In this document: positions 25,391 through 33,361 of the stretch, piece after piece
How positions within the stretch are numbered: the first letter of the stretch is position 1
Layout of the letters: every line of letters starts with the position of its first letter
NCBI GenBank assembly: GCA_016235545.1
Contig: JACRKB010000247.1
Span: forward strand, 1-39,260
Direction: 5' to 3'
Source of the DNA: Verrucomicrobiota bacterium
GTDB taxonomy: Bacteria > Verrucomicrobiota > Verrucomicrobiia > Limisphaerales > SXTU01
Length of the DNA stretch: 39,260 bases
Made by a program: the position numbers and the translations under genes
The notes under the pieces: generated by a model
Databases searched by the model: none
The model's input: the letters and a program-made list of their open reading frames with translations, nothing else
What the model was told of the DNA's origin: nothing

Positions 25391-26503
25391 TCAGAACAGG
25401 CTGTTGACAGCGATGCCCAGCACACTCAGCGGGCCTTGGTCCTCAAGGCCTTCGGTGGCCTTGTCGAGCTTCTGGAGAGTCATCTTGGCGTTCTTGAAGA
25501 GACTGTCGTCGTTGACGAGCTTTCCGACGCTGCCCTGGCCACGGTTAATCTTCTGCATGATCTCGCGCAGGTTGCTCATCGCCAGCGTGGTCTCGTTGTA
25601 GAGCGCCTCGTCCTTGAGCAGCTTGCCCAGCGAGCCTTTGCCGGCCTGAAGGTCGTTGCGCACGTCGGTCAATGTTTGCTTGGCGACAAGCATGGTGTCG
25701 CTGGCGTTGGTCAAGGCCATGCGCGCATCGCCCAGCGCAAGCTTCACATCGCCGAGCGATCCTTTGGCGTCGGTCATGAAGCCCTTCACGTCGCCAATCG
25801 CCCCCTTGGCGTCGGCGAGCAGGCTCTGCGCGTCGGCGGCCGTCTTGTTCAGCGTGTCCATGCTCTTGAGCGTGGACTGGTAGAGCGCCTCGTCACTGAT
25901 CAGCTTGCCGATGGTGCCCTCGCCCTTGGCGATGCGGTCGGAGATGGTCTGGAGGTTGCCGAAGAGCGCGGTGAGCTTGGGGTTGTTCTGCTTGAGGAAA
26001 TCGGTCATCGGCCCGAGGACGTTTTGAATCGCGTCGCCGCTGAAGCTCTTGGTGAGGTTTTCGATCCCGCCGGCGGCGTTCTCAAGTTTCTGCATGATGG
26101 CGGAGAGGTCGGCCTGCTCGGCGGTCTGGATCACGTCGCCATCCTTGAAGTCGGGCGCTGCGGGCGTGCCGAGGTTGATGGAGACAAAGTTCTGCCCCAT
26201 GAGGCCGGCGAAGCGGATGGTGGCCTTGGCGTCAGTCTTCACCTCGGCGGCCTGGTCGAGCTTCATCGTGACCTTCACCCGGCCCTGCTCGAAGCCGATC
26301 TTCTCGACCTTGCCGACGGGCACGCCGGCCATCTTGACGGCGTCGCCGACCTTGAGTTCCTGCGCGGTGGTGAAGAGGCCGTGGAGCCTGTAGCCCTTCT
26401 TGAAGAAGTCCGTGCCGCCGGCCATTTCGAGCAGGACCACTGCCGCGACCACGACGAGCGCGACGAACATTCCGAGTTTGGTTTCGAGAGAGGTGTTTTT
26501 CAT
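25391..26503 (-). CDS. mlaD: MCE/MlaD-family lipid-binding protein
   Basis: The 370-residue protein has an N-terminal membrane anchor (LGMFVALVVVAAVVLLEMAGG, about residues 10-30), one MCE domain (about 37-125; YRLHGLFTTAQELKVGDAVKMAGVPVGKVEKI), then a long helical tail. The tail repeats a motif three times: GEGTIGKLISDEALY, GKGSLGKLLKDEALY and GQGSVGKLVNDDSLF (near residues 194, 288 and 322). It should form a periplasmic hexamer carrying lipids between membranes, fed by the ATPase and permease encoded upstream in the same direction. The gap to the ATPase gene (143 bases) contains an inverted repeat pair. Confidence 0.92.
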   Translation of the reverse strand: MKNTSLETKLGMFVALVVVAAVVLLEMAGGTDFFKKGYRLHGLFTTAQELKVGDAVKMAGVPVGKVEKIGFEQGRVKVTMKLDQAAEVKTDAKATIRFAGLMGQNFVSINLGTPAAPDFKDGDVIQTAEQADLSAIMQKLENAAGGIENLTKSFSGDAIQNVLGPMTDFLKQNNPKLTALFGNLQTISDRIAKGEGTIGKLISDEALYQSTLKSMDTLNKTAADAQSLLADAKGAIGDVKGFMTDAKGSLGDVKLALGDARMALTNASDTMLVAKQTLTDVRNDLQAGKGSLGKLLKDEALYNETTLAMSNLREIMQKINRGQGSVGKLVNDDSLFKNAKMTLQKLDKATEGLEDQGPLSVLGIAVNSLF

Positions 26504-26546
26504 AGCACGGGTCTTTCAGCTTTCGCCACTGCCGCCACAGGACAGG

Positions 26547-26632
26547 TTTTGCCACAGGAAGGCACAGAAGGCCCACAAAAGGAAAAATGAGAGTTCCCTG
26601 TTTTGCCTTCTGTGCCCTTTTGTGGCCAAAAC
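26547..26632. repeat. Inverted short-period repeat pair between the MlaF and MCE genes
   Basis: The left arm (26547-26571) runs TTTTGCCACAGGAAGGCACA and on through GAAGGC. The right arm (about 26601-26631) reads, in reverse complement, TTTTGGCCACAAAAGGGCAC and on through AGAAGGC. They agree apart from one-base gaps and a few substitutions. Units of about ten bases (CACAGGAAGG, CACAGAAGGC, CCACAAAAGG) are visible. A hairpin here could tune the level of MCE protein relative to the ATPase. Confidence 0.7.
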
Positions 26633-26646
26633 TTCTTCATCCCTCA

Positions 26647-27402
26647 TCACGGTTTTGGTTTGAAGTCGGCGGTCAAAAACTTCCGCACGAGCGGGTGCTG
26701 GCTCCGGCGCAGATCCTCGGGCCGGCCAATCTCCAGAATCTCACCGTCGGCAATCATCGCGATTCGGTCGGCGATGCCGAACGCGAGGTCGCGGTCGTGC
26801 GTGACCACGATGCTGGTGGCGTGCGTGCGTTCGCGCAGCGCGAGTATCTCCTGCCCGATGGTGATGGCGATGAGCGGGTCCAGCTCGCTGGTCGGCTCGT
26901 CGTAAAGGATCAGCTGCGGCTCGATGACGAGCGCGCGCGCCAGCGCCACGCGCTTCTTCATGCCGCCGGAAAGCTCGGCGGGGATTTTCTCCTCGGTGCC
27001 TTTGAGCCCGACGATGTCGAGCTTCTCCGCGATGATGCGGCGGATGTCGGGCTCGGGCCTGAGCCGGTGTTCGCGAAGGTAGAGGCCGACGTTTTCGCCG
27101 ACGGTGAGGGAGTTGAGCAGCGCGCCGGATTGGAAGACCATCGCCATCCGGTAGCGGTCACGCAGGCCTTCTGTGTGGATGCCCTGGCCTTCTAAAAGGA
27201 GTTCGCCCGCGTCCGGCTCCTCGAGGCCGATGATGTGTTTGAGCAGGACGCTTTTGCCGCTGCCGCTGGGGCCCATGAGCACGAAGATTTCCCCGCGCTC
27301 GACGGTGAAGCTCACACCGCGCAGGACCTCGTGGTCGGCGAAGCTTTTCCTCAGCCCGCGCACTTCGACGCGGACGCTCTCATGGTTTGTGGGGGCGCTC
27401 AT
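26647..27402 (-). CDS. mlaF: ABC transporter ATPase of the Mla/MCE lipid transport system
   Basis: The 251-residue ABC ATPase has Walker A GPSGSGKS (44-51), Q-loop VFQSGALLNSLTV (the SGAL/F..LTV form is typical of MlaF), signature LSGGM (144-148), Walker B LILYDE (164-169), D-loop SELDP and switch VVTHD. It energises lipid movement by the permease and MCE protein at the inner membrane. It overlaps the permease stop by four bases (ATGA), so synthesis is coupled. Confidence 0.95.
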   Translation of the reverse strand: MSAPTNHESVRVEVRGLRKSFADHEVLRGVSFTVERGEIFVLMGPSGSGKSVLLKHIIGLEEPDAGELLLEGQGIHTEGLRDRYRMAMVFQSGALLNSLTVGENVGLYLREHRLRPEPDIRRIIAEKLDIVGLKGTEEKIPAELSGGMKKRVALARALVIEPQLILYDEPTSELDPLIAITIGQEILALRERTHATSIVVTHDRDLAFGIADRIAMIADGEILEIGRPEDLRRSQHPLVRKFLTADFKPKP

Positions 27403-28145
27403 TTCTCAATCTGCACCAGCAGGTGCGTGAGGAAGTAGTCGAGGATGAGGATGAGCACGATGGAGTTGACCACGGCCTTCGTCACCGTGCGCCCGATGCC
27501 GCGCGGCCCGCCGATGGTGGCCAGGCCCTGATGACAGGACACGGTGCCGATGATGAGGGCAAAAACGAAGGTCTTGATGAGGCCGTGAAACACATCCTGG
27601 ATCTCGACCGTGGAGCGGAGGTTTGACAGGAAGGACTGCATCCCGACGGCGACCTGCTGGTTCGTCGAGCAGACGAGCGCGCCGCCCATCCAGCCGACGA
27701 GGTCGGCGAAAATCAGGAGCATCGGCAGGCCCACCGCGATGGCGATGATCCGGGGCAGCACGAGGTAGTGGATGGGGTTGATGTTCATCGTCCGCAGCGC
27801 ATCAATCTCCTGATAGACCGCCATGGAGCCGATCTCAGCCGCCATAGCCGAGCCGATGCGACCTGCGATGAGCACGGCCATGAGCACCGGAGCCAGCTCG
27901 CGGCACAGGCCCAGGCCGACGATGCCGCCGAGATAGTTCGCCAGCCCGCGCTCGACCATCACCGGGCCGATTTCCAGCGCCAGCACGCCGCCGATGAAGA
28001 AGGACAGGATGCAAACCATGAGCAGGCTGCCCAGGCCGACTTCGTAGAATTGCTCAAGCACCTTGCGCCGATGGCGAAAGGCCAGCGGCAACGCCTGTAG
28101 CGTCCGCCAAAACAGCAAAACCAGTCCGCCGATGTCTCGAAACAT
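27399..28145 (-). CDS. mlaE: MlaE-family permease of the MCE lipid transport system
   Basis: The 248-residue polytopic membrane protein has the MlaE pattern: FYEVGLGSLLMVCILSFFIG, GLCRELAPVLMAVLIAGRIGSAMAAEIGSM (signature RELAPVLxxxxxAGRxGSAxAAElG), then EIDALRTMNINPIHYLVLPR. It forms the membrane core of the lipid transporter. It is the first gene of the three-gene operon; no MlaB or MlaC homologue is visible, so the operon is a reduced form as in many non-proteobacteria. Confidence 0.95.
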   Translation of the reverse strand: MFRDIGGLVLLFWRTLQALPLAFRHRRKVLEQFYEVGLGSLLMVCILSFFIGGVLALEIGPVMVERGLANYLGGIVGLGLCRELAPVLMAVLIAGRIGSAMAAEIGSMAVYQEIDALRTMNINPIHYLVLPRIIAIAVGLPMLLIFADLVGWMGGALVCSTNQQVAVGMQSFLSNLRSTVEIQDVFHGLIKTFVFALIIGTVSCHQGLATIGGPRGIGRTVTKAVVNSIVLILILDYFLTHLLVQIEK

Positions 28146-28230
28146 AGTGTGAACCCAAGAACCCGTCCGACAGCAGCTGAATTAGAACCCGTGCCCCGCA
28201 AAGTTGGCAAATGGAGTTTTTGGCGGAGCT

Positions 28231-28254
28231 GCGGCCCAGCCAGGTCCGGGCCGC
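28231..28254. repeat. Seven-base perfect hairpin followed by a T-rich run upstream of nagA
   Basis: GCGGCCC, ten bases, GGGCCGC, then CTTTGATTTTTG about 5-15 bases on in the plus direction. It lies in the divergent region between mlaE and nagA, so it cannot end a known upstream plus-strand gene; it would be a 5' leader structure of nagA or chance in GC-rich DNA. The rest of the 161-base region shows nothing clear. Confidence 0.25.
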
Positions 28255-28306
28255 CCGCCTTTGATTTTTGCTCGTTCCGCGCCTGCGGCCGCGCTACGAA
28301 TCCGCC

Positions 28307-29428
28307 ATGCTTCACGGTGAGATTTGCGGACGCCACTTCGCCAGCGGCCAGTCGTTGCGTGTGCAGTGGCGCGACGGCGTCATCACGGACATCACTCCTG
28401 CCACCTCCACACCGGATGAAACCTGGCTCGCCCCGACGCTGCTCGACCTCCAAATAAACGGCTACGGTGGCGTGGACTTTCAGCGCGACGAACACCTGAC
28501 CGAGGCGCGGCTCCTCTCCGCCGCGCGCCAGATGCGCCGCGATGGATGTGGGCGATTCTTCTTCACGCTCATCACGGACGAATGGCCCGCGCTCATGGCC
28601 CGCGTGTGCCAGGCCAAGGCCATTCGCGACGCGCATCCGGAACTCCGCGCATCCCTCGCCGGCTGGCATATCGAAGGCCCCTTCCTCTCGCCCGAGGTCG
28701 GTTTCAAAGGCGCGCACAATCCCGCCGTGATGCGCGACGCGACCGAGGCCGACCTCCGCGAGCTGCGCGCCCTGACTGGCGGCGACCCCGTCCTGATCAC
28801 CCTCGCGCCCGAGCGCAACGGCTCCATCGAGGCCATCCGCCTCGCCGTCTCGCTCGGCATCGTCGTGAGCCTCGGCCACACGAACGCCTCGGCGGAAGCC
28901 ATCCGCGCTGCTGTGGCTGCCGGCGCACGCGGCTTCACGCACCTCGGCAACGGCATCCCGCAGCAGCTCGACCGCCACGACAACATCCTCTGGCGCGTCT
29001 TCGACACACCGGGCCTCACGCCCAGCCTCATCCCGGACACACACCACGTCTCGCCGCTGCTCTTCCGCCACGTCCACCGCGCGCTGCCGCCCGGGCGCAT
29101 TTACTACACGACCGACGCGATGTCCGCCGCCGGCGCGCCGCCGGGCCGCTACACCATCGGCGCGATTGAGCTCGAAGTCGGCGTGGACCAAATCGTGCGG
29201 CAGCCGGGCAAGCCCAACTTCGCCGGCTCCGCGCTCAAGCCGATTGACGGCATCATCCGCGCCGCGCAGATGCTGGGCAAGTCGTGGCGTGAAGTCTGGC
29301 CGCACTTCTCTGAGAGCCCGGCGGAACTGATGGGGATGCGGAACGAAATCGCCGTCGGCCAGCCGGCTGATTTCTGCGTGGTGAAGTCAGGCGCGAACGG
29401 AGCGCGGCTGGAAGCCCGGATTCCGTGA
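28307..29428 (+). CDS. nagA: N-acetylglucosamine-6-phosphate deacetylase
   Basis: The start is the ATG giving MLHGEICGRHFASG. The 373-residue amidohydrolase removes acetate from GlcNAc-6-phosphate in the cytoplasm, serving amino-sugar catabolism or cell-wall recycling. Visible marks: LDLQINGYGGVDF (the E. coli-type form without HxH), WHIEGPFLSPEVGFKGAHN with the metal glutamate, SLGHTNASAEAI, FTHLGNGIPQ with conserved histidine and TDAMSAAG with the catalytic aspartate. No nagB, nagC or transporter is adjacent. It is convergent with the CDGSH gene. Confidence 0.93.
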   Translation: MLHGEICGRHFASGQSLRVQWRDGVITDITPATSTPDETWLAPTLLDLQINGYGGVDFQRDEHLTEARLLSAARQMRRDGCGRFFFTLITDEWPALMARVCQAKAIRDAHPELRASLAGWHIEGPFLSPEVGFKGAHNPAVMRDATEADLRELRALTGGDPVLITLAPERNGSIEAIRLAVSLGIVVSLGHTNASAEAIRAAVAAGARGFTHLGNGIPQQLDRHDNILWRVFDTPGLTPSLIPDTHHVSPLLFRHVHRALPPGRIYYTTDAMSAAGAPPGRYTIGAIELEVGVDQIVRQPGKPNFAGSALKPIDGIIRAAQMLGKSWREVWPHFSESPAELMGMRNEIAVGQPADFCVVKSGANGARLEARIP

Positions 29429-29430
29429 GC

Positions 29431-29458
29431 TCCGTAGCCGCCGAGGTGAGGAGGCGGA
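29431..29458. terminator. Possible bidirectional terminator between nagA and the CDGSH gene
   Basis: TCCGTAGCCGCC and, after ten bases, GGCGGA can pair as CCGCC/GGCGG (or TCCG/CGGA), in the 41 bases between two convergent genes. No T-run follows, so it is weak as an intrinsic terminator. Its form (TAGCCGCCGA...GGCGGA) also resembles dispersed GC-rich repeats. Confidence 0.3.
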
Positions 29459-29469
29459 CTTGCTGGGAC

Positions 29470-29706
29470 TCACACCCGCTTGTGGCTGCCGTCGCAGTGC
29501 GCGCCGTTCTGCGAGTGCTTGCACATGCACCACGCGACCTGCTTCGCCTCCGTGATTTCCACTTTGCTCGGACTGAACTCCGATCCTTTGTGCGCGCCGT
29601 CACAGAACGGCTGTGTTTTCGAGAGGCCGCAAGCGCACCACCAGTAGGTGCCGGGTTCGACTTTTTGCACGAGGGGAGAACGCTGGCAGATGTTGGGCTG
29701 GCTCAT
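29470..29706 (-). CDS. Tandem CDGSH iron-sulfur protein
   Basis: This 78-residue protein has two CDGSH [2Fe-2S] motifs: CACGLSKTQPFCDGAH (C24, C26, C35, H39) and CMCKHSQNGAHCDGSH (C60, C62, C71, H75). The ligand sets (three Cys, one His) are complete in both halves. Two-motif CDGSH proteins are known in bacteria and mitochondria (MiNT/CISD3-like) and act in redox or cluster handling. No signal peptide is seen. It is 31 bases downstream of the propeller gene on the same strand, so it may share its transcript. Confidence 0.93.
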   Translation of the reverse strand: MSQPNICQRSPLVQKVEPGTYWWCACGLSKTQPFCDGAHKGSEFSPSKVEITEAKQVAWCMCKHSQNGAHCDGSHKRV

Positions 29707-29737
29707 GCTGCGAGTGTGCGGCGAGACCGTTCCGCGA

Positions 29738-31117
29738 TCAATGGCCTTGTGCCGGCTTCAGTGCCGCATCGTTCAAGTCCAGCCGGTAGAGAATCTGGTT
29801 GTAGTCGTGACGCGGCGTGGGTGTGGGCTTGTTGGCGAACTGGACCGTGTAGGTGCCTTCAAAATAGAGCAGAGGCGAACCTTCCGGCGTGAACTCTACG
29901 TGCAGGCGCGGGTTGTAGAACGTGTAGTTGTCGTGGCTCAGCACCTTCACCGCCGTGCCCCACGGCCCGGTTGGCGCGTCCGCCTCCGCATACCACAGCT
30001 CGCCAAAGGCCGACGGCTTGCCGAACGACTGCATGAAGACCGTGACCCACCGCTTGCGCCACGGATGCCACGCTATGGAACCAGTGTGCGGCTTCACGGT
30101 CTCGCCATTGTTGCCGGTCAGACTCGCCTGCGGCTTCAACACTTCCCAAGTCCTCGCATCCCGCCACGCCTCTAACGTCGCCGGGCAGCGCAGCGCGGGA
30201 AATGGATTGCCGAAGAGCAGCCAGTCTTTTCCTGCCGCGTCCTTCCACAACACCGGATGCCCTTCTGGAATCGGTGGCGCTTTCGGTGTGGCTTCGGACT
30301 TCGCCCACACGGTCTTCAGCTTTTCGAAGACGAGCTTCTCCTCGTGCCACACGGCGAGACTCCACTCGTAGGCTTCGAGAGGCGGCTTGATTTTCATGTA
30401 GGCACACACGAGTCGCGGCGTGCCTGACTGGTCAGGCACGCTCGCCAATCCAGTCACCCACGTCGGTCCCTTGCCCGGCATCGGCGCGATGCCGCGTGGC
30501 TCGCCGGTCGCGTTGGTGAAGTAAGCCAGCGGCAAGCGCAGCGGCGGCTGAAGCGCTGCGTGCTGCACGGCTGTCGTCGCGCCCGTGCCATCGAAGATGC
30601 CGAGTGGATAACGCGCAAGCGACGTGTCGCCCCAGAACCAGAAGAGCCGACCGCGATGCACCACGTTCTGCACGCTGTCCTGTCCGACAAGCCCCGACTC
30701 GCGCCAGTCGAGTTCCAGATCGAGCTTCTGGCTCTCGGCGAACAACCCCGCGCCCGTCAGCCGCCCGACGCGTTGCGCGATGCTGGTCCGCTTCACCTCG
30801 ACCCGCAGCGTCTTGCCCGGCTCCGGCTTGAGCCGCACACCGCGTATCCCGAAGCCATCCGCCTTCACCTCGTAGCCGTGCCCGTGGACCTCGAACCACG
30901 TCTCGCGCCCCATCAGCTCCGGCAGGTCGAAGGCGATGTTGCCCGAGTTGTCCGACACGAACCGCGCCTGATGCGTCGTGCGCAACTCCACCAACGGCAC
31001 CGGCCAGTCCGTGCGCTCCTCGACAATCTGAATCCAGCAGGCGCGCACTGCGGGCGGCTCGGCGGCGTGCGTCATGGCCGTTAAGCCGAGGACCAAAAGA
31101 GAGGACGTGAGTTTCAT
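29738..31117 (-). CDS. Secreted propeller protein with N-terminal beta-sandwich domain
   Basis: The 459-residue product has a signal peptide (MKLTSSLLVLGLTAMTHAAEP), an N-terminal domain of about 90 residues resembling carboxypeptidase-regulatory or transthyretin-like folds (VSDNSGNIAFDLPELMGRE, VEVKRTS), and a larger C-terminal region with propeller-like strands (HRGRLFWFWGDTSLARYPLG, WLLFGNPFPALRCPATLEAW, FYNPRLHVEFTPEGSPLLYF). It recalls DUF4185/GH43-like five-bladed propellers, but I see no certain catalytic set. Its ATG overlaps the fic stop (ATGA), so it is translated by coupling with a cytoplasmic Fic protein, an odd pairing. Confidence 0.7.
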   Translation of the reverse strand: MKLTSSLLVLGLTAMTHAAEPPAVRACWIQIVEERTDWPVPLVELRTTHQARFVSDNSGNIAFDLPELMGRETWFEVHGHGYEVKADGFGIRGVRLKPEPGKTLRVEVKRTSIAQRVGRLTGAGLFAESQKLDLELDWRESGLVGQDSVQNVVHRGRLFWFWGDTSLARYPLGIFDGTGATTAVQHAALQPPLRLPLAYFTNATGEPRGIAPMPGKGPTWVTGLASVPDQSGTPRLVCAYMKIKPPLEAYEWSLAVWHEEKLVFEKLKTVWAKSEATPKAPPIPEGHPVLWKDAAGKDWLLFGNPFPALRCPATLEAWRDARTWEVLKPQASLTGNNGETVKPHTGSIAWHPWRKRWVTVFMQSFGKPSAFGELWYAEADAPTGPWGTAVKVLSHDNYTFYNPRLHVEFTPEGSPLLYFEGTYTVQFANKPTPTPRHDYNQILYRLDLNDAALKPAQGH

Positions 31118-31734
31118 GGTTCATCCCCGCTGGCGGCAGCTTCCAACCGCTGGCGCCACAGAACGGTCAGTGGCCGCCAATCGAGCGAGTCCGCCGCACG
31201 AAGCGACCGCAGGTATTCGCCGCGCGCAGGGTCAGTGAAGGGAGCGAGTTCCACCGGCGGCAAATTCAGCCGGCGCAAAATCTCGGCGAGGAAGAGCCGC
31301 GTCACCCGGCCGTTGAAATCGGTGAAAGGGTGGATGAACAAGAGCCGTCCCTCCGCGAAGGCCAGTGTTTCCAACAGCAACGGATCGTCCGGGGCCTTGA
31401 GGGAATCCAGCCGGGCTTGCAAGTCGCCCGAGTAATCCCGAAGCAGTTGTGCCAGTTGATGCGGCGGGGGAGGCTGGTGTCCACCCACGCGGACCTCCAC
31501 GCGGCGGATGAGTCCGGCCAAGTCAGGCGTCAGGTCGATGCAAATCTCCCGGTGAAATTCCAGCAGCAACGCTTCGTCCAGCGGTCGCCCGGAATAGTTC
31601 TCCTCCTCGATGTTTTCCAGCAGCCGCAAAACTTGCTCGGCCAGCAGCGGCGCGAGCTGGCTGTAGGACAACACGCCGCGCGTCGTCTCTATGAAGCGCG
31701 TGGCGTGCGGCGGCTGTGTAGAGCCTTCAGCCAT
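31114..31734 (-). CDS. Fic/DOC-family protein (AMP-transferase toxin-like)
   Basis: The 206-residue protein has the Fic core with active loop HPFTDFNGRVTR: catalytic H135, acidic D139, N141, R143 and the second arginine R146. The usual HPFx(D/E)GNGR has glycine where F140 stands. The lead-in ETLAFAEGRLLFIHPF is the standard helix. No inhibitory (S/T)xxxE(G/N) motif stands out within the protein itself; it is found instead in the overlapping upstream small gene, giving a class I toxin-antitoxin layout. Fic proteins transfer AMP or other phosphate-containing groups to target hydroxyls. The first 46 bases overlap the antitoxin gene. Confidence 0.88.
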   Translation of the reverse strand: MAEGSTQPPHATRFIETTRGVLSYSQLAPLLAEQVLRLLENIEEENYSGRPLDEALLLEFHREICIDLTPDLAGLIRRVEVRVGGHQPPPPHQLAQLLRDYSGDLQARLDSLKAPDDPLLLETLAFAEGRLLFIHPFTDFNGRVTRLFLAEILRRLNLPPVELAPFTDPARGEYLRSLRAADSLDWRPLTVLWRQRLEAAASGDEP

Positions 31735-31865
31735 TCGGTATCCACGGGTTCACCTTCAAACGCCATGCTGGCCGCGACTTGTTGCGGCACGGCTGCCCAA
31801 CGTCGCGCCTTGCGCTCCTCGGGCTTGAGCTTTCGCCATCGGGCAATGTTGGCCTGCCAAGTCAT
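31689..31865 (-). CDS. Small Fic antitoxin (class I inhibitory helix protein)
   Basis: A 58-codon frame from ATG at 31865 to TAG at 31689 encodes a charged helical protein starting MTWQANIARWRKLKPEERK and containing SMAFEGEP. S33-x3-E37-G38 fits exactly the (S/T)xxxE(G/N) motif whose glutamate blocks the second Fic arginine (here R146). VbhA-type antitoxins are about this size and sit directly upstream of fic, as here, with a 46-base overlap that couples translation. It lies 37 bases after argG on the same strand. No good ribosome site is visible before the ATG. Homology beyond the motif was not testable. Confidence 0.75.
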   Translation of the reverse strand: MTWQANIARWRKLKPEERKARRWAAVPQQVAASMAFEGEPVDTEWLKALHSRRTPRAS

Positions 31866-31902
31866 AGTCTGAGAATACCAGCAGAAACCCGCTTGGGAAG
31901 GT

Positions 31903-33150
<1,248 letters not shown>

Positions 33151-33245
33151 GAGTTCAATTCCAGTTCAAAATCAGGGCGGGACTAAAGGCCAAGCCGTCG
33201 GCAGTGAAAAGCAGAAAGTGCGGCGGACCGGCGCGCGGACGCCCC

Positions 33246-33275
33246 GCCCGCAGCACATATGCGAAGACTGCGGGC
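33246..33275 (-). terminator. Eight-base perfect hairpin between the large cytochrome gene and argG
   Basis: GCCCGCAG, fourteen bases, CTGCGGGC. It lies 87 bases beyond the stop of the cytochrome-containing gene and 96 bases before the argG start (same strand), where a terminator would be expected. No T-run is present on the minus strand. The surrounding 211 bases hold no gene that I can see. Confidence 0.35.
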
Positions 33276-33361
33276 TGTGAGCTTCCACGCCCTCGTGCTT
33301 GTCACCCGCTGCGGCATGGAAGGCCGCGCTCCGTGGTGGCTGGTGGGAACGCCTGCCGCCT

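Noticed and set aside
28231-28254. A rho-independent terminator before nagA
   Set aside because: The neighbouring gene on that side reads away from it, so there is no plus-strand transcript to end; listed only as a hairpin.
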